A stretch of DNA of 64,000 bases, from assembly GCF_016722925.1 (NCBI RefSeq), contig NZ_JAEQNC010000004.1, forward strand, positions 62,001 through 126,000, given 5' to 3'. Position numbers and translations under genes: made by a program. The first letter of the stretch is position 1; every line of letters begins with the position of its first letter. Shown here piece by piece: positions 42,825 through 51,178 of the stretch. This DNA is from Phytoamicus setariae. Its GTDB lineage: Bacteria; Pseudomonadota; Alphaproteobacteria; Rhizobiales; Rhizobiaceae. The notes below the pieces were generated by a model that was given only the letters and a program-made list of their open reading frames with translations, was not told where the DNA came from and made no database searches.

Positions 42825-44813
42825 TCAGGCGCTGACCGCCTTGCTGGCCTCTTTGCCGATACCGGCATAGCAGATGAAATCATCGACCGGCAGCGGCTTG
42901 GACCAATAGTAACCCTGACCGAAGTCGACGCCGAGCAACCCGAGTATGTTGGCGGCACGTTGCGTCTCGACTCCTTCGGCAACGATCTTCAGGCCGAGCG
43001 ACTTGCCCATCCGCACGATCGCCTCGACAAGCGCGCTGTCCTGCGTCGTGTCAAACATGGCAAAGACGAACGACTGGTCGATCTTGAGCGTTGCAATGTC
43101 GAACTTGCTGAGGTTGCCGAGATTCGAGTAGCCCTTGCCGAAATCATCGAGCGAGAAGGTCAGACCCTTGGCCGCAAGCCGGCTGATCTGACCCTTGATG
43201 TCGTATTCGTCTTCGAGCAGCAGCGATTCCGTCAACTCGAGTTCCAGATACTTCGACTCCAGCCCGCTGACATAAAGCGCATCGAGCACGATATGTTCGA
43301 GGTTGCCTCGCTTGAACTGCACGGCCGAAATATTGACCGCTACGGCAAAATCTGGCGAGCCGAGCTCATGGATCCGCTTGCATTGCAGGCAGGCCTCGCG
43401 AATGACCCATTCGCCGATCTCGACGATCATGCCGGTGCTTTCCGCCACCGGAATGAACTGGTCCGGCGGCACCGGGTCGCCGCCTTCGGGGAACCAGCGC
43501 AGCAGCGCTTCCGCGCCCTTTATCTTTCCGGTGTCGAGATCGATCTTTGGCTGGAAGTACAGGCTGAATTCATGCCTGTCGATCGCCGTCTTCAGATTGG
43601 CCGCCATTGTCACCGAAGCGATCGCCTGATTGCTCATAGTTTCGTCATAGAGCTTGACGACGTTTCGGCCAGCGGTCTTGGCCTTGTACATGGCGATGTC
43701 GGCTTCGCGTCGCAGCCGCGCAAATTCAAACGCCCCGTCTTCGCGAATTGCCGCGCCGATAGAGCAAGTCAGCATGATGAACTGATGGCCTGAGCCGAGC
43801 GGCTCGGCGATCTTCTTGCGGATCATCTCGGCAATGTTGGCAACAACCTCAGGCTCGACAGCCGCTTCGGTCATGATACCGAAGACATCCCCGCCGATGC
43901 GGAAGACGAAGCATTCTGGCGTGGCAAGCTCGGTAAGCCTTTCGGCCACGGTCTTCAAAACGCTATCGCCGAAGACATGGCCGAGTGAGTCATTGACCAC
44001 CCGGAGATTGTCGAGCCCGATGACGAACAGACTGACCTTGGGGCTGCCTGCGGCAGCATAATGGTCGCGATACTTCTTCTCCGCCATGAACAGATTGGGC
44101 AGGCCCGTCAGCGGGTCGTGGTTGGCAAGCCGGAATATCTCATCCTCGGACGCCTTGGCCTTGCGGTACTCGCTGTTGTAGCGCGACAGCAGGTGGCGCA
44201 TGTCGTTGGCAAGCATGAAGACCGTGACGGCGGTGACCGAGTAGAGCATCACTGCATCGCCGACATTGGACCAGTCAAAGTAGAACGCGCCGAAATCGAC
44301 CCAGTGGTTCTCGTTGGCGATCCCGAGCGCGACCGCGTTGAGGATAACAGCGACATACATGATGGCAAAGTGCTTGGGCGTAGCCAGGATCGCGGCAAAG
44401 ACCAGGGCGATCGAATTGCCGAGGATGATCTGGTCGCGAAGCCCGTCGCCCATCCATGTAATGTAGGTTACCGCCGAAAAGATGGTCCACAGGAAGATGA
44501 ACTGGGCCGCTGACGGGTTTTCGTTGTCATAGAAGCGCCGCGCGACAAACAACACGCAGAACACGGACGCCGCAGCGATCGTCAGCCAGATACCACGCTC
44601 GAATATCAGATTGTTGACGATGGAGAGCACGATCAGAAAGTTGATCGCGACAATCATCTGCTTGACGCGCCGCGCATTGTATTTGGCAAGCGCCTGGATG
44701 ACATCGAAACGGCCTGGTTCGGCACCATGAAGGACATCGGGCGCGCGGCTGCGCTTCACTGACAGCGCAGTGTCCGAACCTCTCCCAAACTTTCGTATCC
44801 AGTTAAATGCCAT
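42825..44813 (-). CDS. Membrane GGDEF/EAL protein with degenerate GGDEF
   Basis: A 662-residue protein from ATG 44813; a GTG at 44852 would add 13 residues. Five or six hydrophobic spans in residues 50-205 form a membrane sensor. The cyclase motif is GGDVF (about 307-311) instead of GGDEF, so the catalytic glutamate is lost and the domain is probably inactive or a GTP sensor. The EAL domain looks functional: EALLR (435-439), NISAVQF, ELTESLL, SLDDFGKGYS, KIDQSF and AEGVET are present. A c-di-GMP phosphodiesterase is the best call. It is convergent with trmL, 15 bases apart. Confidence 0.88.
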   Translation of the reverse strand: MAFNWIRKFGRGSDTALSVKRSRAPDVLHGAEPGRFDVIQALAKYNARRVKQMIVAINFLIVLSIVNNLIFERGIWLTIAAASVFCVLFVARRFYDNENPSAAQFIFLWTIFSAVTYITWMGDGLRDQIILGNSIALVFAAILATPKHFAIMYVAVILNAVALGIANENHWVDFGAFYFDWSNVGDAVMLYSVTAVTVFMLANDMRHLLSRYNSEYRKAKASEDEIFRLANHDPLTGLPNLFMAEKKYRDHYAAAGSPKVSLFVIGLDNLRVVNDSLGHVFGDSVLKTVAERLTELATPECFVFRIGGDVFGIMTEAAVEPEVVANIAEMIRKKIAEPLGSGHQFIMLTCSIGAAIREDGAFEFARLRREADIAMYKAKTAGRNVVKLYDETMSNQAIASVTMAANLKTAIDRHEFSLYFQPKIDLDTGKIKGAEALLRWFPEGGDPVPPDQFIPVAESTGMIVEIGEWVIREACLQCKRIHELGSPDFAVAVNISAVQFKRGNLEHIVLDALYVSGLESKYLELELTESLLLEDEYDIKGQISRLAAKGLTFSLDDFGKGYSNLGNLSKFDIATLKIDQSFVFAMFDTTQDSALVEAIVRMGKSLGLKIVAEGVETQRAANILGLLGVDFGQGYYWSKPLPVDDFICYAGIGKEASKAVSA

Positions 44814-44874
44814 TGCCAACCCGAACGACCCAACTGCCACGGCAAGCGACACGTGACAATCCGGCCTCTATTGT

Positions 44875-44905
44875 GCACCATCGTTCGTATTCTGAACAAT
44901 GGTGC
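44875..44905. promoter_or_regulatory. Long inverted repeat upstream of the GGDEF/EAL gene
   Basis: GCACCATCGTTC (44875-44886) and GAACAATGGTGC (44894-44905) are complementary at 11 of 12 positions around a 7-nt centre. It lies in the divergent spacer, 62 nt before ATG 44813 of the GGDEF/EAL gene and 211 nt before hemF. It has no U-tract, so an operator is likelier than a terminator. Which protein would bind is unknown. Confidence 0.5.
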
Positions 44906-45115
44906 GGGAATATCAACTCTGCCAAGACGCCCCTTGTGAAGACGACCTGGCGCATCGTATGTTCCGCTTAAACCCGGATGCTCTAGCAAACGCTTAAAAC
45001 CGACATCTTAAATCGGCATTTCTACGACTATTTGCCTGAATGGTTGATTTTCCGTTTAGGATTTTCAATCAATTGTCGCGATCAGTGCGAATCAAAAGAA
45101 TGGGACTTGGACGTC

Positions 45116-46027
45116 ATGGAACGACCGGTACTTCCACAGGGCCTTCCGGCCGATATCGAAGACAAGAAGGAAGCGGCCCGGCAGTGGTTCGAGAGCCTGC
45201 GAGACGGGCTTTGTGCAGCTTTTGAGGCGCTGGAAGCCGAGCTTACCGGGCCGCTATCGGATTACCCCGCAGGAAAGTTCCATCGCAAGGACTGGCTGCG
45301 CGAAGATGGTCGTGGCGGCGGCGGCACGATGTCCATGCTTGAGGGACGCGTCTTCGAGAAGGCAGCCATCCACACATCCACCGTCTATGGCGAATTTTCG
45401 CCGGAATTCCGCCAGCAGATGCCCGGCGCGTCGGAAGACCCGCGCTTCTGGGCTTCGGGAATTTCGCTGATTGCGCATCCGGTCAATCCGCACGTCCCAG
45501 CGGTGCATATGAACACCCGTATGGTGGTCACAAGCTCGCACTGGTTCGGCGGCGGCGCCGACCTGACACCGGTCCTGGGCCGGCGTCGCACCCAGGAAGA
45601 TCCGGACAGCCAGCTCTTCCACAGGGCGCTGGAAATTGCCTGCTCGCGCCATGCGGTTGCCGACTACCCGAAATACAAAGACTGGTGCGACGAGTACTTC
45701 TTCCTCAAGCACCGCAACGAGGCGCGTGGCATCGGCGGCATCTTCTTCGACTGGCAGAACTCCGATAACGAACAGGGCGGATGGGATGCCGATTTTGCCT
45801 TTACCCGTGACGTCGGCCGCGCTTTCGGCCTCGTCTATCCCAAGATCGTGCGCAGCAATTTCAACACGCCCTGGACAGAGGACGACCGGGACGAACAACT
45901 CATCCGTCGCGGCCGTTATGTCGAGTTCAACCTGCTCTACGACCGCGGCACCATGTTCGGTCTCAAGACCGGCGGCAACGTTGAAGCGATCCTTTCCTCA
46001 CTGCCTCCGGTCGTTCGCTGGCCTTGA
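45116..46027 (+). CDS. hemF: Oxygen-dependent coproporphyrinogen III oxidase
   Basis: A 303-residue enzyme of haem synthesis that decarboxylates coproporphyrinogen III with O2. [54 protein letters not shown] and [20 protein letters not shown] are the family blocks. ATG 45116 fits the usual N-terminus; the frame is open to 45032 but without a convincing site. It is divergent from the GGDEF/EAL gene. Confidence 0.95.
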   Translation: MERPVLPQGLPADIEDKKEAARQWFESLRDGLCAAFEALEAELTGPLSDYPAGKFHRKDWLREDGRGGGGTMSMLEGRVFEKAAIHTSTVYGEFSPEFRQQMPGASEDPRFWASGISLIAHPVNPHVPAVHMNTRMVVTSSHWFGGGADLTPVLGRRRTQEDPDSQLFHRALEIACSRHAVADYPKYKDWCDEYFFLKHRNEARGIGGIFFDWQNSDNEQGGWDADFAFTRDVGRAFGLVYPKIVRSNFNTPWTEDDRDEQLIRRGRYVEFNLLYDRGTMFGLKTGGNVEAILSSLPPVVRWP

Positions 46028-46130
46028 CGACGGACATGTGAATTCAGGGGAAAGATTCGCGATCGTCATATTTCTGAGACCTAATATATGCTAGGTTACC
46101 TCCGTCCCTGATGAGCTGGAGGAGTTAGTC

Positions 46131-46337
46131 ATGGCAACGACCGAGACCACTCGCGTCACCACCGAGGAGGCCGAAGGATTGCGCAACGATCAGGCGGTCA
46201 ATCTCGCCGACCGCGATTCCTATTTTGAGCATCTTGCTTCCATGAAGGCCGACAACCGCAAACTGTCTGCAGCGCTTCGCCTGCAGACGTCGGCCTGCTT
46301 CGAATCCTGGGCCTTGCCGGACTATATGCGCCATTGA
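46131..46337 (+). CDS. Small protein of unknown function
   Basis: A 68-residue acidic/polar protein with an excellent ribosome site (CTGGAGGAG, seven bases before ATG 46131). It begins MATTETTRVTTEEAEGLRND and ends CFESWALPDYMRH; mostly helical, no signal or membrane segment. The site and codon use argue that it is translated. Its 3' end faces the sRNA gene encoded on the other strand 35 bases beyond. No family recognised. Confidence 0.6.
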   Translation: MATTETTRVTTEEAEGLRNDQAVNLADRDSYFEHLASMKADNRKLSAALRLQTSACFESWALPDYMRH

Positions 46338-46371
46338 CGCGTGTGATAAGCGCGGGAAATCTGGAACGGGG

Positions 46372-46490
46372 ACAAATAAAAAGCCCGGCGCGGGAGGAGG
46401 TGCACCGGGCTTTAATCATGACTGACAACTGGGAGGAGGAGTGTTGTCAGTCGCTATGAAGAGGTTCGGGAGGAGGTGAACCGCTTCATT
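46372..46490 (-). ncRNA. Three-hairpin sRNA with CCUCCUCCC (anti-Shine-Dalgarno) loops, Cuckoo/CcsR type
   Basis: Read on the minus strand, three hairpins each show CCUCCUCCC in the loop. The stems are 46456-46467 with 46478-46489 (11 pairs, one mismatch), 46420-46429 with 46443-46452 (10 perfect pairs), and 46380-46388 with 46405-46413 (9 perfect pairs). The last is a Rho-independent terminator with TTTTTATTTG after it on the minus strand; the plus strand has only TTTAATC, which fixes the orientation. The motif is complementary to AGGAGG ribosome sites. It matches the CCUCCUCCC-motif RNAs of alphaproteobacteria (CcsR of Rhodobacter, Cuckoo RNAs of Rhizobiales). It lies 75 nt after the cca stop on the same strand, so it may have its own promoter or be processed from the cca transcript. 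Confidence 0.85.
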
Positions 46491-46496
46491 AATCAG

Positions 46497-46526
46497 ACTG
46501 TAATATTGCACCGCAGAAATGACAAG
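46497..46526 (-). promoter_or_regulatory. Putative promoter of the CCUCCUCCC sRNA
   Basis: On the minus strand TTGTCA (46525-46520) and TACAGT (46502-46497) are 17 bp apart and place a start near 46490. The same stretch also reads CTTG-N17-TATTAC, compatible with an RpoH (heat-shock) type promoter, as known for the Rhodobacter CcsR RNAs. The two readings cannot be separated by eye. Confidence 0.45.
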
Positions 46527-46564
46527 CGAAAAATTGCGGCATTGCAATATTTTTCATTCGCATA

Positions 46565-47809
46565 CTATTGAATAGCCAGTCCGACGAGCTCGTCCCTCGT
46601 CAGTGAGAAGTTCGAGGCGATCCAGTCTTTTTCCAGCCGCTCGAGCATGGCCCCCATTTCCGGTCCCGGCTTGAAGCCAACGGCAAGCAGGTCGGCCCCC
46701 TTGACCGGGAGATTCGGGCGTTGCCATTGTTCGGTGGCCTGCAAAAGCTTCTGCAGATAGCCCATGCGCTTCAGCTGATCGAGATCATCCTCACCTTTCG
46801 AGAGTGCATTCGCGATCGCCAGCTTAAGCCTGGCCACCGACCCGGCTGCGCCATGCTGGTAAAGCAGCTTCTCCCAGTCCGTCTTGGAAATCGTCTCGAC
46901 GAAGTTCGGAAACTCCGAAAATGCCTCCAGGAACTCCCGCTCGGCACCGGACATTCTCAGGCGATCGGCCATCGCTTCGAGCCTGTCGCTTACCGGCGGG
47001 ACCATTGCGGCAAGTCTGAGGAGCGGATTTACGGGCCAGCCGAATTGATCTTCTGCGCGCACTAGCGCCGGAACTGCGTCGATGCCCCACTTTTCGGTTT
47101 CCGGCAGGACTTCCGTCAGTACGCCCGACGTCCGCATCCACAGCAGCGCCCGGAACGGGTCTGGCGCCGAAAGCAGCTTGCGCATTTCGGCCCATATCCG
47201 CTCGGCGGAAAGCGCGCCAATGCTTTTCTTGGCAACCGCACAGGCTTTCAGTCCCTCTGCATCCGGCCGTCCCTTGCCGTAGAAAGCAAAGAACCGGAAG
47301 AACCGCAGGATACGCAGATGATCCTCGGCGATCCGCTCGGCGGCCGAACCGATAAAGCGGATCGTTGCCGATGCGATATCCGGCAAGCCACCCACATAAT
47401 CGTAGACCTCGCCGTCTTTGTCGGCATAGAGCGCGTTGATCGTCAGGTCTCGGCGCTCGGCATCCGCCTTCCAGTCATCGGTGAACTCCACTTCGGCATG
47501 CCGGCCATCGGTATCGACATCCTTGCGCAGCGTTGTGACCTCGAACGGCTTGCCATCGACAACAAGCGTCACCGTGCCGTGCTTGATGCCGGTCGGCACG
47601 CATTTGATGCCTGCTGCCTCGGCGAGCGCCTGCACTGCCTCGGGTCGATGGGTGGTGGCGATATCCATGTCGCTGAGCGGGATGCCCATCAAGCTGTTGC
47701 GCACCGCGCCACCGACAATGCGCGCCTCACCGTCATCGCGGTTGAGCAGCGCCAGCACACGTTGAAGCCCCTCAGCCTTGAACCAGTTTTCGCTGGCGAT
47801 GTTGGTCAT
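46565..47809 (-). CDS. cca: CCA tRNA nucleotidyltransferase / poly(A) polymerase family
   Basis: A 414-residue class II nucleotidyltransferase that builds or repairs the tRNA CCA end. RIVGGAVRNSLMG and DMDIATTH hold the catalytic Asp pair, KHGTVTLVVDGKPFEVTTLR the third carboxylate region, and RRDLTINALY and RIAEDHLRILRFFRF the nucleotide-selection and neck motifs. It is the last gene of DUF1285-NUDIX-cca; its ATG overlaps the NUDIX stop (ATGA). The sRNA described above follows its 3' end. Confidence 0.93.
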   Translation of the reverse strand: MTNIASENWFKAEGLQRVLALLNRDDGEARIVGGAVRNSLMGIPLSDMDIATTHRPEAVQALAEAAGIKCVPTGIKHGTVTLVVDGKPFEVTTLRKDVDTDGRHAEVEFTDDWKADAERRDLTINALYADKDGEVYDYVGGLPDIASATIRFIGSAAERIAEDHLRILRFFRFFAFYGKGRPDAEGLKACAVAKKSIGALSAERIWAEMRKLLSAPDPFRALLWMRTSGVLTEVLPETEKWGIDAVPALVRAEDQFGWPVNPLLRLAAMVPPVSDRLEAMADRLRMSGAEREFLEAFSEFPNFVETISKTDWEKLLYQHGAAGSVARLKLAIANALSKGEDDLDQLKRMGYLQKLLQATEQWQRPNLPVKGADLLAVGFKPGPEMGAMLERLEKDWIASNFSLTRDELVGLAIQ

Positions 47810-48462
47810 TCGTAGAACCTCTCGTAGAGCGAGCGAACGATGCCCGCCGTGATGCCCCAGATGCGCCAGTCGTCGTAGGTCATCGCGTAATAATTTCTCT
47901 CGAGATCGCGAAACGTCGTGCGCTCCCGAACGTGGTTTGCCGGATCCATGAGGAATCCGAGTGGCACCTCGAACACATTCTCCACCTCGTCGGGATTGAG
48001 CTTGAGCTCGAAGCCCGGCCTGACGGTCGACAAGACAGGCGTGATCCGAAACCCGGAAAGCACCGGAATTGACGGCAGACGGCCGATGATATCGACGAAG
48101 TGCCGGGCCAACCCGATCTCCTCCTCGGCCTCGCGCAGCGCTGCAATCTCCGGAGACTCGTCCTCGTGGTCGAGCTTGCCGCCGGGAAAAGCGATCTGGC
48201 CGGAATGCTTGCGCAGGGACGACGTCCTCTTCGTAAAGATGACCGTTGCCTGATCGCCATGATCGACCACCGGCACCAGCACCGCTGCGTCCTTGAGTTC
48301 CATTCCCTCAAGCCCATGCTCGACGCCGGGATTGATCTTGTAGTCGCCGTAGAGAAGAAAATCACCGGGGTTGCCGTTGATGTGGTCCTCGGCCCTGCGC
48401 CGGAATTCGCGGGCAGTAAAACCCGTTGTCGTCGCTAGCGCGTGGTGATCGTTGATTGTCAA
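47806..48462 (-). CDS. NUDIX hydrolase, CoA pyrophosphatase type
   Basis: A 218-residue protein starting at TTG 48462, which overlaps the DUF1285 stop. RKHSGQIAFPGGKLD followed by ESPEIAALREAEEEIGL is the NUDIX box with the UPF0035 motif that marks CoA/acyl-CoA diphosphatases (NudL/YeaB). ELKLNPDEVENVFEVPL is also typical. The middle of a three-gene coupled operon whose order (DUF1285, NUDIX, cca) recurs in Rhizobiales. Confidence 0.87.
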   Translation of the reverse strand: MTINDHHALATTTGFTAREFRRRAEDHINGNPGDFLLYGDYKINPGVEHGLEGMELKDAAVLVPVVDHGDQATVIFTKRTSSLRKHSGQIAFPGGKLDHEDESPEIAALREAEEEIGLARHFVDIIGRLPSIPVLSGFRITPVLSTVRPGFELKLNPDEVENVFEVPLGFLMDPANHVRERTTFRDLERNYYAMTYDDWRIWGITAGIVRSLYERFYE

Positions 48463-49082
48463 TGCGATAGTCTTTCAAGTTCGTCTGCCCGCATCACCGG
48501 AAACAGAACTCCGGCCGAACGGACGCAAAACATGACCTCTCCGTCGATCTCGGCTTCTTCTCCAAGCTCGACCAGATCATACATAACGGCGCGCGAAACC
48601 AGGGCCTCGAGATTGCCGCGCACATGTAGATAGGGCTTGAGCTGCTGGTTTTCACCCGCGATCTCGAAACGCATGCTGTGATCTGGCCCGGCGGCCACCA
48701 CGTCACCGACGTTGGTTCTGAATGTCAGAACGCGCGACGCGCCATTGCCCTCGGCTACCATTTCCACCGCGACGAAAGGAGCATCCTCGATGCGGATACC
48801 GACTTTTTCGACCGGGGTTACCAGATAAGTCTTGCCGTCATCGTCCTTGCGCAAGACCGTGGAAAACAGCCTGACCAGCGGCTGTCTGCCGATCGGCGTG
48901 CCCATATAGAACCAGGTGCCGTCCGCCCGGATCTCCATATCGATATCGCCGCAATAGGGTGGATGCCAGCGCTCGACCGGCGGCAGGCCGCGACCCGGCT
49001 GATTGGTGTCGGCCGCGGCACGCGCAATCAGCGCGGCGAGACTGCCGGCATCTTTTTGCGCCTGAAATTCACCGCTTGCCAT
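48459..49082 (-). CDS. DUF1285 family protein
   Basis: A 207-residue protein, first of the operon with cca, with GAGGAC before ATG 49082. The sequence LPPVERWHPPYCGDIDMEIRADGTWFYMGTPIGRQPLV (read in parts) and a later YLHVRGNLEALVSRAVMYDL match DUF1285, a beta-rich family of unknown function common in Proteobacteria. No signal peptide. Divergent from the MoxR operon with 144 bp between. Confidence 0.85.
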   Translation of the reverse strand: MASGEFQAQKDAGSLAALIARAAADTNQPGRGLPPVERWHPPYCGDIDMEIRADGTWFYMGTPIGRQPLVRLFSTVLRKDDDGKTYLVTPVEKVGIRIEDAPFVAVEMVAEGNGASRVLTFRTNVGDVVAAGPDHSMRFEIAGENQQLKPYLHVRGNLEALVSRAVMYDLVELGEEAEIDGEVMFCVRSAGVLFPVMRADELERLSH

Positions 49083-49226
49083 TCTTATGTCCTCATCGGG
49101 GCCGATATGCTGACGCTATCTTGGTAGGAATCGCGCTTGTCAGCCGTTGTTACCCCTGTCACTTTACAAAGCAAGCAAGCATAAGTGCAAATTACGAATC
49201 GAAATCGCCATCACCCGGAGGGTCCT

Positions 49227-50252
49227 ATGGGCGCAATGACACCGGCAGACACCGCCATCGACGAAGAAACCGTTGTGGCGGTCGCTGAGAAGGCGCTCCA
49301 GGACATAGCCAACATCAAGGCCGAAACGGCCAAGGTGATCTTCGGCCAGGAAACCGTCGTCGAACAGACCTTGCTTGCTATCCTGTCGGGCGGCCACGCC
49401 CTTCTGGTGGGCGTGCCCGGCCTTGCAAAGACCAAGCTGGTTGCCACGTTGGCCACCGTGCTCGGATTGGACACAAGCCGCATCCAGTTCACGCCCGACC
49501 TCATGCCGTCAGATATTCTCGGCTCGGAAGTAATGGACCAGGATGACAAGGGCAAACGCAGTTTCCGCTTCGTCAAGGGGCCGATCTTCACCGAATTGCT
49601 GATGGCCGACGAAATCAACCGCGCCAGCCCCCGCACGCAGTCGGCACTGCTGCAGGCGATGCAGGAATATCATGTCACGATAACCGGCCAGCGTTACGAC
49701 CTGCCGCAGCCGTTCCATGTGCTCGCCACCCAGAATCCGCTGGAGCAGGAAGGCACCTATCCGCTTCCGGAAGCCCAGCTCGACCGTTTCCTGCTGGAAA
49801 TCGATGTCGAATATCCCGACTTTGCGGCCGAACGCCAGATCCTGCTCGAAACGACAGGCATGTCCGAGGCGCGTGTGGGGGGCATCATCGATGCCGCCCG
49901 CCTGCTGGAAATCCAGACGTTGGTGCGCCGGATGCCGGTGCCGGAAAGCGTCGTCGACGCCATCCTGACGCTGGTGCGCTCCGCCCGCCCCGGAAATGGC
50001 AGCGAAATCGCCGACAGTCGCATTGCCTGGGGCCCAGGCCCACGTGCCGGCCAGGCGCTGATGCTGACAGCCCGCGCCCGCGCGCTCTATCACGGGCGCT
50101 TTGCCCCTTCGATAGATGATGTCGTCGCACTCGCGGGCCCGGTTCTGCAGCATCGCATGGCCTTGACCTTCGCCGCCCGCGCCGATGGCGTGACCATGAA
50201 GGACGTGATCGCCCGGCTGGTCGAACCGTTGAAGCATTCATCGAAAGGCTAG
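49227..50252 (+). CDS. MoxR-family AAA+ ATPase
   Basis: A 341-residue AAA+ chaperone-like ATPase from ATG 49227 (GGAGGG four bases upstream). Walker A is GVPGLAKTK (about 62-70), Walker B LLMADEINRASPRTQSALLQAMQE, and sensor 1 VLATQNPLEQEGTYPLPEAQLDRFLLEI is the MoxR signature. MoxR proteins act with VWA-domain partners in assembling or activating complexes. It leads a four-gene operon with DUF58, BatA/DUF4159 and VWA proteins. Confidence 0.93.
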   Translation: MGAMTPADTAIDEETVVAVAEKALQDIANIKAETAKVIFGQETVVEQTLLAILSGGHALLVGVPGLAKTKLVATLATVLGLDTSRIQFTPDLMPSDILGSEVMDQDDKGKRSFRFVKGPIFTELLMADEINRASPRTQSALLQAMQEYHVTITGQRYDLPQPFHVLATQNPLEQEGTYPLPEAQLDRFLLEIDVEYPDFAAERQILLETTGMSEARVGGIIDAARLLEIQTLVRRMPVPESVVDAILTLVRSARPGNGSEIADSRIAWGPGPRAGQALMLTARARALYHGRFAPSIDDVVALAGPVLQHRMALTFAARADGVTMKDVIARLVEPLKHSSKG

Positions 50253-50260
50253 CAAACCAC

Positions 50261-51178
50261 GTGGCTCCCATCGGCCATAGAGTCGCCGCAACGACACCGG
50301 GTGCAGCACTGGTCCGGGCGCGCGAACGCGCACGCCTGCTGCCCGACTGCCTCGTGGAAGCAAGACGCATAGCCAACACGGTGATAGCTGGCTGGCACGG
50401 GCGCAAGAAACGTGGCGTGGGCGAAAACTTCTGGCAGTTCAGACCTTTCGTGGAGGGCGACAGCCTCTCGCGCATCGACTGGCGCAGGTCGGCACGCGAC
50501 GACCACACCTACATTCGCGACCGGGAATGGGAAGCTGCCCACACGATCTGGCTCTGGGCAAGCCTGTCGCCGTCGATGATGTTCAAGTCGAACCTGGGAT
50601 TGGTGTCCAAGGAGAGCCGCGCATTGGTGCTGATGCTGGCGACGGCGGAAATCATGGCCCGCTCCGGCGAGCGCATAGGATGCCCCGGCATCATGGAGCC
50701 GATCGCCGCACGAAATGCAGCCGAGCGCTTGGCCCATGCGCTGATGCATGCCGACCTGCAGGAAAGCCTGCCCGAAACGTCAATGATCCGGGGTTCCAGT
50801 GACATCGTGTTGTTCGGCGACTTCCTCGCACCGGTGGAGGAAACGCTTGCGCGGCTGCAGCCGCTTACGAGCCGTGGCCTTCGCGGCCATGTGATCGAGA
50901 TCGCCGACCCTGTGGAAGAAACCTTCCCCTATATGGGCCGTATCGAATTCAACGACCCAGCCACCGGACAGAAGTTCCTTTCGGGACGTTCCGAGATCCT
51001 CAGGGACGAATACCGGCTCGCCTATTTTGCGCGCCGGGAGAGCCTTCGTGACGGCCTCCGGCACATGGGCTGGAATTTCATCGCTCACAACACCTCGCGG
51101 CCGGCTTCCGAGGCACTGGCAGCAACGCATATGTATCTTTCGGGCCAGCCCGGCCGGCACGAGCATGAGGGGCGCTGA
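50261..51178 (+). CDS. DUF58 domain protein
   Basis: A 305-residue protein starting at GTG 50261, eight bases after the MoxR stop. VGENFWQFRPFVEGDSLSRIDWRRSARDD (read in parts, about 57-80) is the DUF58 signature; the C-terminal half resembles a VWA fold with SDIVLFGDFL in place of a full MIDAS. It almost always follows MoxR and is presumed its partner. It overlaps the next start by one base (TGATG). Confidence 0.9.
   Translation: MAPIGHRVAATTPGAALVRARERARLLPDCLVEARRIANTVIAGWHGRKKRGVGENFWQFRPFVEGDSLSRIDWRRSARDDHTYIRDREWEAAHTIWLWASLSPSMMFKSNLGLVSKESRALVLMLATAEIMARSGERIGCPGIMEPIAARNAAERLAHALMHADLQESLPETSMIRGSSDIVLFGDFLAPVEETLARLQPLTSRGLRGHVIEIADPVEETFPYMGRIEFNDPATGQKFLSGRSEILRDEYRLAYFARRESLRDGLRHMGWNFIAHNTSRPASEALAATHMYLSGQPGRHEHEGR

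Noticed and set aside
46380-46480. The three GGGAGGAGG copies as a direct-repeat or CRISPR-like array
   Set aside because: Repeats are 9 bp, sit in loops of unrelated stems, and no cas genes are present.
46372-46490. The hairpin array read as a plus-strand RNA with GGGAGGAGG loops
   Set aside because: The terminal hairpin has a proper U-tract only on the minus strand, and the known family motif is CCUCCUCCC.
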